Of a DNA stretch of 64,000 nucleotides, positions 34,046 to 43,429 are shown in pieces. Origin of the DNA: Larimichthys crocea (lineage: Eukaryota > Chordata > Actinopteri > Sciaenidae); the NCBI RefSeq assembly GCF_000972845.2, contig NC_040028.1, positions 20,765,973-20,829,972 of the forward strand, in the 5' to 3' direction. The notes beneath the pieces were generated by a model, which saw only the letters and a program-made list of their open reading frames with translations, was not told the DNA's origin and did no database searches. The stretch's first letter is position 1; the number at the start of each line of letters is the position of its first letter. The translations under genes were made by a program, and so were the position numbers.

Positions 34046-36218
34046 CTACGATTTGAGCGCCTTTGGGTCTAAAGGTTGGAGGAGGCGGTGCACGATCAGC
34101 TCTCCGTTGCTGTTGATGTAGCTGTCGGCCATGTCCTGTTCAGCAGGGAGTCCGTAGGGAGTCTTCAGAGGCTGGATCCTGAACGAAGCACAGACAGCTT
34201 TAACATTTACCGACTGAAGAGTCCTCTTTAAGTTTGCACAGCAGGCTTACCTCACAAGGTGCTTGACAAATTTCAGTTGGTTATTGACTGCAGGTGTGTT
34301 TTTGTGGATGACAGGTGTGTGTGCCTGAAAATAGAGAGGACGCAGAGTCACAAAGACGACAGAGTATAAAGAGCACGCAGCAGTTCACCAATCGTTTGTT
34401 GGGCTTCAGACTGAGCCTGACCTTCTGCAGGCCGAGGTGTTTCACCATCTCTCTCTCCCAGTGCGGCCTCCGCATCACACTTTTAACTCGCGTCACTATG
34501 TGCAGTTTGTGAGGCTGGTCCGGGTCCCCTCCGTACTTCTCGTGTTCTTTCGATCGCTCGACGAACAGCTGTGAAGACAAACAGTGAGCACGATGTACAG
34601 TAAAGACAGAGAGCTCATCCTTGCACAGGCATGGTGAAGGTGAAGCTGAAGCTGAAGGTGAAGCTGAAGGTGAAGCTGAAGGTGAAGGTGAAGGTGAGGC
34701 TGCCTGGGATTCTCACCTCTCGTGGGATTCTTGCTTTGGTAAATTTGCTCCGTGCCGACACAAACCACGGGCAGAGAAGAGCCTCTGTCAGGATCTGTGA
34801 ACACAAACAGCAACATCTGAGACTCTGCTGTGTTTCTGTGTGTGTGTGTGTGTGAGGACCATAAAGTATGAATGTGTACTTCATGATGCAGGCGGAGTTA
34901 GACAGTGATTATTGGACAATACAACACTCAGCAAGATGAGGACGTCTACGGTCGTCACCACGGTCTGGACACTGTGCACACCTGTACTCAGGTGAACCTG
35001 TACTGGCAGCTGATTGGCTGCTGGTTAACTGCAGCTGGCTGCTGGGCCAGTGTATCCTATGTTACAGGAGACAGTAAAGGAAGCATCACGGCTCCTTTCC
35101 TCTCCTCTCCTCTCCTCTCCTCTCCTCTCCTTTCCTCCTCTCCTCTCCTTTCCTCCTCTCCTCTCCTCTCCTTTCCTCTCCTTTTCTTTCCTTTCCTCTC
35201 CTCCCTCCTCTCCTCTCCTTTCCTTCCCTCTCCTCTCCTTTCCTTTCCTCTCCTCCTTTTCTTTCCTCTCCTTTTCTTTCCTCTCCTTTTCTTTCCTCTC
35301 CTCCCTCCTCTCCTCTCCTTTCCTTTCCTCTCCTCTCCTCTCCTTTCCTCTCCTTTTCTTTCCTCTCCTCTCCTTTTCTTTCCTCTCCTCTCCTCTCCTC
35401 TCCTTTTCTTTCCTCTCCTCTCCTTTCCTCTTCTCTCCTTTCCTCTTCTCTCCTTTCCTTTCCTCTCCTCTCCTTTCCATTCCTCTTCTCTCCTTTCCTT
35501 TCCTCTTCTCTCCTTTCCTTTCCTTTCCTCTCCTTTCCTCTTCTCTCCTTTCCTCTCCTCTCCTTTCCTCTCCTCTCCTTTCCATTCCTCTTCTCTCCTT
35601 TCCTTTCCTCTCCTCTCCTCTCCTCTCCTTTCCTCTCCTTTCCTCTTCTCTCCTTTCCTCTCCTTTCCTCTTCTCTCCTTTCCTTTCCTCTCCTCTCCTT
35701 TCCTCTTCTCTCCTTTCCTCTCCTCTCCTTTCCTTTCCTCTCCTCTCCTTTCCATTCCTCTTCTCTCCTTTCCTCTTCTCTCCTTTTCTTTCCTCTTCTC
35801 TCCTTTCCTTTCCTCTCCTTTCCTCTTCTCTCCTTTCATCTCCTCTCCTTTATTGCGGCTCCTTTCCTTTTCTTTTCTTTCCTTTCCCTCCTTTATTGCG
35901 GCTCCTTTCCTTTTCTTTTCTTTCCTTTCCTTTCTCTCCTCTCCTCCTTTCCTTTCTCTCCTCTCCTTTCCTCTCCTCTCCTCTCCTTTCCTCTCCTCCT
36001 TTCCTTTCTCTCCCCTCCTTTCCTTTCTCTCCTTTCCTCTCCTTTATTGCGGCTCCTTTCCTTTTCTTTTCTTTCCTTTCCTCTCCTTTCCTCTCCTCCT
36101 TTCCTCTCCTTTCTTGCGGCTCCTTTCCTTCACAGTTGTTGGATTCAAACACCTGTGCTCGTGTCGGACAGGTGACTCTTCTTACCTTGGCTGACACGGA
36201 CCGGCAGACGCCCGACAT
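34046..36218 (-). CDS. mrpl30: mitochondrial large ribosomal subunit protein uL30m
   Basis: Exons in transcription order are 36218-36186, 34794-34717, 34568-34422, 34324-34251 and 34178-34046, all with GT/AG sites and matching phases, giving 154 residues (human has 161). Diagnostic segments are SARSKFTKARIPRE, YGGDPDQPHKLHIVTRVKS, NNQLKFVKHLVR and IQPLKTPYGLPAEQDMADS. The protein is a component of the mitochondrial 39S subunit, and its short N-terminal region (MSGVCRSVSAK...) is consistent with a mitochondrial presequence. I chose the ATG at 36218; upstream in frame only a GTG occurs. The gene is divergent to MITD1, with 558 bp between start codons, as in mammals where the two genes are neighbours. 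Intron 1 (34795-36185) contains the long polypyrimidine tract. Confidence 0.93.
34632..34698. repeat. hexamer minisatellite in MRPL30 intron 2
   Basis: GAAGGT and GAAGCT hexamers alternate for about 11 units, 19 bp past the exon 2 donor (in minus-strand direction). Confidence 0.9.
35092..36130. repeat. about 1 kb of polypyrimidine / polypurine DNA
   Basis: The plus strand is almost only C and T, built from TCTCC, TTTCC and TTTTC pieces, broken by a few GCGGCTCC interruptions near 35855, 35899, 36050 and 36117. It occupies most of MRPL30 intron 1, so the pre-mRNA (minus strand sense) is polypurine. Long open frames on both strands here are a consequence of the low-complexity composition, not genes. 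Confidence 0.97.
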
Positions 36219-36776
36219 GTTTGTTTTAAATGTCCCGGTCACGCGCCAAGGTGACAGCCGCGCTAACGGCTGAATGAGCGCGCGACTCGACCGTTAACCG
36301 ACCGTTAAGCAACAGTTAACCGACCGTTAACCGACCGTTAAGCGACAGTTAAGCAACAGTTAACCGACCGTTAAGCGACCGTTAACAGACCGTTAAGAGA
36401 CGAAACAAACAAACAGGCGGAATATTTAAATCTTTGTCCTCGCGCTGGTGTTACGACCAATCTGGTCTCCTCCATGGAAGTAAGCCCCGGAAGGAGTTAC
36501 ATTGAAAATGCCGCCGATGTGACACAAGTCGCTTCAACACGGTTCCTACAGTTATATTTAGATTTTACTCAGTGAAAAAAAATCGCTTCATATATATTTA
36601 ATAAAGATGTGATAAATGTTTTTTTAGCGGTGTGTTTCAGCGAAGCAGTTTGCTCCAGCATCAAGTTTCCTTTGGGAGTTATTTTCATGGCACACCCTCC
36701 TCTGCTCCTAGAAGTGACTTCCTGAAGGCGTGCGAACATGGAAACCATGTTTTAGTTTGCTCGAAGAACAACAACG
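36219..36776. promoter_or_regulatory. MRPL30-MITD1 bidirectional promoter region
   Basis: The 558 bp between the two opposed start codons must hold both promoters and 5' UTRs. It contains the 11-bp repeat array at 36288-36397, an additional CTAACGGC site near 36262, and an AT-rich segment toward MITD1. No TATA box at a convincing position was noted. Confidence 0.65.
36288..36397. repeat. ten perfect-length 11-bp repeats with CCGTTAA cores
   Basis: Exactly ten consecutive 11-bp units: CGACCGTTAAC (36288, 36321, 36376), CGACCGTTAAG (36299, 36332, 36365), CAACAGTTAAC (36310, 36354), CGACAGTTAAG (36343) and AGACCGTTAAG (36387). CCGTTA/TAACGG and CAGTTA/TAACTG both fit the MYB-family consensus YAACNG. 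The spacing is close to one turn of the DNA helix. Confidence 0.95.
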
Positions 36777-39700
36777 ATGACAGAGAACCACGTGTCCGGG
36801 GTGGAGGCCTCCGCCATCTCCGTGCTGAAGCGGGCGGTGGAGCTGGACCAGGCCGGCCGCCTGCAGGAGGCTCTGGTCTGCTACCAGGAGGGCATCCAGC
36901 TGCTGATGGACGTGCTGAAAGGTCTCCATGCTGCAGAGGTGACATGCACACAGCATGGACATGATGAAGACACCGACACTAACCTGTGGCTGTTTGCTCT
37001 CTCCTGGCAGCAGCTGTGAAGGAGGACTCCAAGAGAGGTCACTACAGGGACAAGATAAAGGGCTACATGGACCGAGCAGAGCAGATCAAAGCTCAGGTCA
37101 ACCAGATGAAGGAAGGTAACACAGGGCCGGGTTAACCTTCTGTGGTTAACAGGTTTATTTACAGCTCATTTTAAAAATAAAGTCACATCAGATTTTATTT
37201 GTACAGCCCAAAGTCACAAAGTCCATTTTCCTCTGAGGCTTTACAATCTGTACAGGGAGTGACACCCTCTGTCCTTAGACCCTCGGTTCGAGTGAGGAAA
37301 AACTTGCCCACAAAAACCTTTAACAGGGAAAAAAGGTGGAAGAAACCTCAGGAAGAGCCACAGAGGAGGGATCCCTCTCCCAGGACGGACAGACGTGCAA
37401 TGGATGTCACGTGTACAGAACAAATCAACACAAACATATTGTACAATTACAATGACTGATAAAATGACAATGAATTACAATGACTGATAAAATGATTACA
37501 GTAGCAGTGGAAGTTTTCAGTAAGGGAGATGTGACTGCATCTTCAACCAATACCGTGCCTGACTCGGCATAACCCTGAAAGAGACAGACGGAGACAGAGG
37601 GGGGAGATGAAGTCCCCCGGCAGTCTAATCCTATGGCAGCATAACTCAGGGATGACCTGAGCCAGCACTAACTATAAGCTCTATCAAAAAGGAAAGTCTA
37701 AAGTCTACTCTTAAAGGTGTTGATCGTGTCTGCCTCCTGAACCCAGAATGGTAGTTTGTTCCACAGAAGAGGAGCCTGATAGCTGAAAGCTCTGGCTCCC
37801 AATCTACTTTTGGAAACTATAGGAAGCCCATTAATGATGTTTCTACAAACCACACAGCGTCATTGAAAACTTAAAAACAAATGCATTTTCACCTAGACTA
37901 TCTGCAGTTTAACGACTTTTTAAATATCCGTTTGTATGCAGATGACATAGTTATTTACCTCAGTGTGTCAACACTCGCTAACGAGTGAAACTTAACGCTG
38001 ATGAAACCAAGCTCATGATGTTTTCTAATGCCAAGAGTAGATCACAGAATATTCTTCAGTGGTCACTCTTGAAGGAAAAGTTATGAAACTTGCTAAATGC
38101 TATATTTTCATGTACAAGGTGACTTTTGGGTTGTTCTCGTCCTCTCATCTGTGTTCTTCTGTTTCTCAGAAGTTTGATGAACCACAAGAGACTTTTACAT
38201 TTCGTCTGTTCCAAATGTTCGTACAGCACCCGCAGACTGATAGGAACGTTCGAAAACTCAAAGATCTGATTTATTTGAATTATTTTAAAGACCTCAAGAT
38301 GAATCATGGACGTGTCGTTGCTTGATTGATTTTGCTTATACCTTACTTTTATTGTTTACATTGCTGTGTGTTATAATACTTTCTGTTTATTTTGTATCTG
38401 TTTTAACTGACTTTAAAAAAGGTTTTAATCTTAGTGGGACCTTTCTTAGTTAAATAAAGCTTCTGCTTCTTTTATTCTTGTGTCCTGTTGTGTAAGTAAG
38501 CTGTATCTCTCTTGTTGTTTCCTCTCCTGTCAGATGGGAAATACCACGAGCAGATCAGAATAGCAGAGGATGCTACAGGTTACAGCTACGAGGCTCTGTT
38601 CAAGCCGTACGTCAGCGGTTTACTCACAGAAGTGTGGGTAGAAGATCCGTACATACGGCACATCCACCAGGTAAGATCTCTGTTATTAAAATAATTCATG
38701 TTTAATCAGGTTCAATGTTAGAAATGAAGCTAATCCTCATATTTGTAAAGCTGGATTCATATGTGGTGCTCATAATGGATTCATTACAATCAATTACCAG
38801 GGTTGTAACTCAATATTAGTCAGCTGAATAATCATTAATCAGCATTAATCAGCATTGCAAAGTTCTGTGACCGGCCTGCTTAATTATATTGCGTTAATGA
38901 AACATGAGTTGTTTAATTAAATTAGATACAAGAATTCAAAGTAAAGCTGGAGAGAACTCTTCTTCTTCTTTATTATTAGACACACCTGTATTAACGAGGC
39001 ACACATGTGTATTAATGAGGCACACACACCTGTATTAACGAGGTACCTGTATTAACGTGGGTACACACCTGTATTAACGAGATACACACCTGTATTAACG
39101 AGGTACCTGTATTAACGTGGGTAGACACCTGTATTAACGAGATACACACCTGTATTAATGTGGGTACACACCTGTATTAACGTGGTACCTGTATTAACGA
39201 GGTACACACCTGTATTAACGAGGCACACACCTGTATTAACGAGGTGGTCTATCAGCTTCATAAAATCCAGAATATTCATTTCAAAAAGCTGAAATGTAAA
39301 AGTCAGATGTATTTATTACAAGTTATTTATAGTGATGAGTCAGGTGTGCTAAAAGTCTAATTGACCAATCAGGTTGCTGAGTTGGAGCTACCTGTCGTAT
39401 GACTTTATATTGACTCCCTCTAACATGTCAAACAAACCTCTGCCCACTGCAGCTGTACAACTTCCTGCGGTTCTGCGAGATGTTGCTGAAATCGTCCTGC
39501 AAGGTGAAAAAGATCCACCTCCTCACCACGCAGGACGAGGTAGGTTATTTAAGTAACGAGGTCGCACTAACGCGGTGAACGCACGGCGGCCTCTTCTGTT
39601 CACTTCACCGCCGTTCATTCGTCTCGTCCTGCAGGCGGACGGCGGCCAACAGAACGGCGCTCTGGCTGAGATTAAAGACAGTCTCAGTGCTCAGGGAGTG

Positions 39701-40056
39701 ACTCTGGACCTGCAGTACTCCTCCACGATACATGACAGGGAGATCAGGTACGGCTCACATATGAAGGATATCATGTTTCACGTTAGTACTCCTCTCTACA
39801 ACTCTTCACCGTGTTTTCAGGTTTAACAATGGTTGGATCATCAAGATAGGAAGAGGGCTGGATTACTTTAAGAGGCCTAAGGTGAGCTTCATACTAATTA
39901 ATATTCATCCTGTGATGCTCGTCTCTGAATCAACATGCTGAGTCTCATTTTATCTTCCAGGGACGATTCTCCGTTGGATATTGTGACTATGACCTCAGGC
40001 CGTGCCACGAGACCAGCGTAGACATTTTTCACAGCAAACACACAAAAACACTATAA
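36777..40056 (+). CDS. mitd1: MIT domain-containing protein 1
   Basis: Exons are 36777-36921, 37014-37115, 38534-38670, 39453-39539, 39635-39747, 39821-39881 and 39961-40056. All junctions are GT/AG and in phase, giving 246 residues (human 249). The MIT domain is at about residues 8-80 ([31 protein letters not shown]). The C-terminal phospholipase D-like domain spans about 90-246, with [35 protein letters not shown] and [21 protein letters not shown]1 binds ESCRT-III tails through the MIT domain and membranes through the C-terminal domain, and supports abscission at the midbody in cytokinesis. It is divergent to MRPL30. Introns 2 and 3 hold transposon fragments and a minisatellite. An AATAAA lies at 40248-40253. 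Confidence 0.94.
37180..37640. mobile_element. dispersed teleost repeat in MITD1 intron 2
   Basis: The sequence TTTATTTGTACAGCCCAAAG, with GGGCTTTACAATCTGTACAG-like and GGTGGAAGAAACCTCAGGAAG motifs downstream, matches a very common percomorph interspersed element. No coding frame was seen. Confidence 0.65.
37855..38060 (+). mobile_element. LINE reverse transcriptase fragment in MITD1 intron 2
   Basis: One frame contains [10 protein letters not shown], the reverse transcriptase catalytic YADD box. It is followed after a frame break by [16 protein letters not shown], the segment that normally lies downstream of it in L2/Rex-type LINEs. Both ends are missing. Confidence 0.8.
38985..39243. repeat. 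minisatellite in MITD1 intron 3
   Basis: About a dozen units of 13-25 bp carry ACCTGTATTAACGAGG or ACCTGTATTAACGTGG. Unit length varies because the ACAC linker is sometimes dropped. Confidence 0.9.
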
Positions 40057-40167
40057 AGCTTCGTTCACTTCAAAACGACACATCAGCCGTGTTGTTGGAA
40101 TTTTATATAGTTTACTCGTCTTTCTTTTCTATGACCTTTTTTTTTTTTACTCCTTCTGATTGTCTGC

Positions 40168-40171
40168 ACGG

Positions 40172-40215
<44 letters not shown>
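40168..40215. repeat. (GAT)n microsatellite in the MITD1 3' UTR
   Basis: A run of GAT units lies between the stop codon (40056) and the likely poly(A) signal (40248), so it is expected to be transcribed in the mRNA. Confidence 0.85.
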
Positions 40216-40218
<3 letters not shown>

Positions 40219-40247
40219 TCAGGTGTTCTGTCACCACCTGGTGGCAA

Positions 40248-40253
40248 AATAAA
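40248..40253 (+). terminator. MITD1 poly(A) signal (AATAAA)
   Basis: AATAAA about 190 bp downstream of the MITD1 stop codon, and the first good signal after it. Confidence 0.6.
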
Positions 40254-40259
40254 TTGAAA

Positions 40260-41516
40260 CGTTTTAAGATTATATTAAAAAATGCTTTTATAATTTAAAA
40301 AAAGTTCTGGCTGTGTTTTATTACTCGATTTGAGATTGTCCAGTTATTTTATATTCAGTGAGACAAATAGACGCAGACCTGAGGCGGCTGAATGATGCCT
40401 GGCTGCTCAAACCATCCATCTGTAACCACACCAAACTGCCAGTCAAAGCGTCCACGCTCTTAATCCTGCATAACTTTAAGTCTTAATATAATGTGAACAG
40501 GTGAGTTGTATATAAATTCACCCTCAGTACAGTTGTCATGAACGGGGAAATTAGCTACAGAGACCAAAACTGTTTTTTGTACCAGGCTGTAAACATGTTT
40601 ATTTCTGCTGTGAAGTTGGACATTTGGACATGGGGACTTATGGAGACTGACTCACTTCTGGAGCCAGCCTCAGGTGGACATTAGAGGAAGTTCTGTTGCT
40701 GTTTGGAACAGATGGAGCAAACTGCAACGCCCATAAAAACCTGGAGCAGCAGCGTTCATGATAAACAGTTTGAATGAATGCACAGAGGTGAAACAGCGCT
40801 GCGATCGGATTATCTATCGGCCTTAATCTGGATGCACTGTGAGGAAGAAAAACTGTAATCCATCAGAGCACATGAAGCGCAGATGACCGTAACTGTAATA
40901 AACCTTATCACAGAGAGGACAAAGGCTGCGGCTGCAGAGAGTCCATGCAGCCTTCATGTAAGACCACACATCACATTACCATCACATTATTAGATAAGAT
41001 AAGCTCGCACACATGCTTTGCATGAATTGTCCCTCGTGTGGAGTTAACAAACAATAAATCCATAAATGGGGGGAATAAAACCAAACAGCGTGCCGGGCTC
41101 TGTCGCTGTGGTCTGAGTTTATATTCAAGATAAAAGAAGACAGACATAAAAAAACTGGATGCAAAGGTTTGTTCTTCCTGCCGCCCTCCCTCTCACTGAT
41201 TGTAGCCCAGTGGCCTAGATTGTGCTTCCATCTCTGAATCCTGTGTGAATGTGCACAAAGTTGTTCTCTGCCTTTCCCCAACACGGCTTCAAGATTTTAG
41301 ATCTTTGTATCTTTTTGTTTTTACAGTGGAGATTCAGAGGAAACATGCAACCAAAGGTCAACCACTGGGGCCCATTTAATGCATGTTAAATGACTTGATG
41401 GACGTATTTCGGCTGCAAGTCTGGTTCATTTGGATTTGAACTCTGGATCCCAGCATGGGGTGGGAGTTGGCTAATTCCTGGTTAGTGTTTATTTTTTGTA
41501 ATTTTTAACTTTCTAA

Positions 41517-41562
<46 letters not shown>

Positions 41563-41744
41563 GCCGCCCCTCTGTGATCGCCCAGCAGGTGTAAATGTGT
41601 AAACAGCTCTGTGAGCGCCTGTCCTCTTTCCAACTGGAGCTTTATTTTTTTCCCCTCTACTCTCATTTCTGGGCCTAAAATCAGGTTAGCGTTTTATAAG
41701 GAGCTTAGCGCAGAGGGCCACAGTGTGCCACTAATGTAATAGAG

Positions 41745-41781
<37 letters not shown>

Positions 41782-41831
41782 CTCCTCTGTCCTCTTTTCT
41801 CTTTGTGCATTTGCTTTGCCTTTCATGAAGT

Positions 41832-41874
<43 letters not shown>

Positions 41875-41900
41875 TTTCCTCTCCCCTTTCCTCCGTCTGC
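40260..41900. other. intergenic MITD1-CRACDL, no gene seen
   Basis: No recognisable coding segments. Low-complexity tracts are (CA)n at 41518-41560, (TC)n at 41744-41780 and (TC)n at 41838-41871. The last lies just upstream of the acceptor of a likely CRACDL 5' UTR exon and extends its pyrimidine tract. Confidence 0.6.
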
Positions 41901-41902
41901 AG

Positions 41903-42014
41903 ATGTGGACGACACAAGCCTGAGGTTCAAACATTAAGACCGGGACGAGTCGGCTTAGAGAGGAGGACAAAGAGAGGGGGGAAGAGGAGCAGAGGTGCTG
42001 CTGTTAGACGCTGG
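41903..42014 (+). other. probable CRACDL non-coding 5' exon
   Basis: A strong pyrimidine-rich acceptor (CCGTCTGCAG) and a near-perfect donor (TGG then GTAAGT) bound 112 bp of purine-rich sequence with stops in all forward frames. It lies 1.1 kb upstream of the CRACDL start-codon exon on the same strand, so a 5' UTR exon is the simplest reading. Confidence 0.5.
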
Positions 42015-43128
42015 GTAAGTTCACTCATTTCTGCAGCACACAGTGTGTGAATGTGTGTGTGTGTGTGTTTGACAGGTTTCCACAGGGAGAAGTATGTGGA
42101 CGTCAGGTGAATTTTGTGCCTTTAAGCTGCTGTTGTTGTGGATTATGGTGTTGTGAAATCTTACAAAGGATCTCAATCTCTGCAATGTCAATAATCCACA
42201 GGATTATCCCGTGTTTCTGTTTCTGGGGCTGCACGGCTCGGCTCGCCGGATGACAAAACTCTTGAGGTGCGGCCTGATTCACGAGCGGCTTCATTCAGAG
42301 CTGTGCTGCTTATAAATCCACAGACAAAAGTGTGCGTGAGGCAAGAGGTTCAAATGTTGTGCAAATCAAACCTGACGGCACATGCAACTTTTTGTTGTCG
42401 TTCAGCTCTAGGTTGTGTTGTGTTTGCACTCTGAGAGCAGGCTGGGGCTGATGTAAGAGGTGCAGAGTGGACTTTATCCAGAACCTGGAACATCTTGTCT
42501 TATCAGGCACCCATGCTGTGCGCGGTCGTGCTCTGTTGACAGCAGCTCCTTGGCTGCACAGGAGGAGCTGTGTGATTCACAGAAAATGCTGCACCAGCTG
42601 CCGGGCAGGGTGCAGAGTAAAGTCTGGACACAAACGGTCCTGATGTTTGTCACTCAGGTGTTGCATTAGTAAAAACCTGCCTGAGAGGCTGCACTGCTTT
42701 GTGACAGCGTGATATTCATGCACACCCTTACCGCTGCGGTGTAATAATAGAAGTCCTAACACCTCCTCTGTAACCTACATGGTGTGTTTTTTCTTGATGA
42801 CGCTGCATTTCATGTGTTTTCTACTGTGTCCTCTTGTAAAAAGCTTCTTGATTGATCAGCACGCCCCACCTAACTACCGAGCTATTATAAAGCATTGTGC
42901 CTTCCTTGATCGTGCCAATAAACCTTTGGACCTCGAGTCCAGAGTGACTTCTTCAGGCTATCACACGAGCGCCGCACCTGAGGCTCTGCACATATGCTTC
43001 AAGTGCAGAGAAGAGAGAATCACACCACGTTAGACGCCCTCCAGTCTGTGACAACAGCCTCTAAAGATCTTTGTTGCTTCTTTACATCACACACTTTTCT
43101 GTCTGCTCCACAGTTCTTCTGTGCAGCG

Positions 43129-43379
43129 ATGGAGTCTTTCTATGGAGATGCAGAAGAAAGCACTGAGGACATTCCAGGTGAGATTATCTGACATGCAGTT
43201 TGTTTTAGAGTACAAAAAGGCTAATGAGCTAATAAATGAAGGACTTCGTCAGCATTCCATCCAAACACGTGACTAGCACAACCCGAGGATCATCTCTTGT
43301 CAATGATTGATCATAATCTGCAACACGAGTCGACATATGTGTGATTTAAAGATCATCAGAGAGGAGACTGTGAGACCTG

Positions 43380-43429
<50 letters not shown>

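Noticed and set aside
34905..36194. A 429-codon plus-strand frame and several 130-407-codon frames on both strands
   Set aside because: They lie in the polypyrimidine tract, where the lack of A on one strand removes stop codons. The translations are Ser/Pro/Leu/Phe or Arg/Glu/Gly/Lys runs with no domain, inside an MRPL30 intron.
38059..38325. An 88-codon plus-strand frame in MITD1 intron 2
   Set aside because: It follows a LINE reverse transcriptase fragment and has no splice signals or recognisable motif; the MITD1 reading frame is complete without it.
41731..41970. A minus-strand frame with an Arg/Glu run
   Set aside because: It is a translation of the (TC)n microsatellites.
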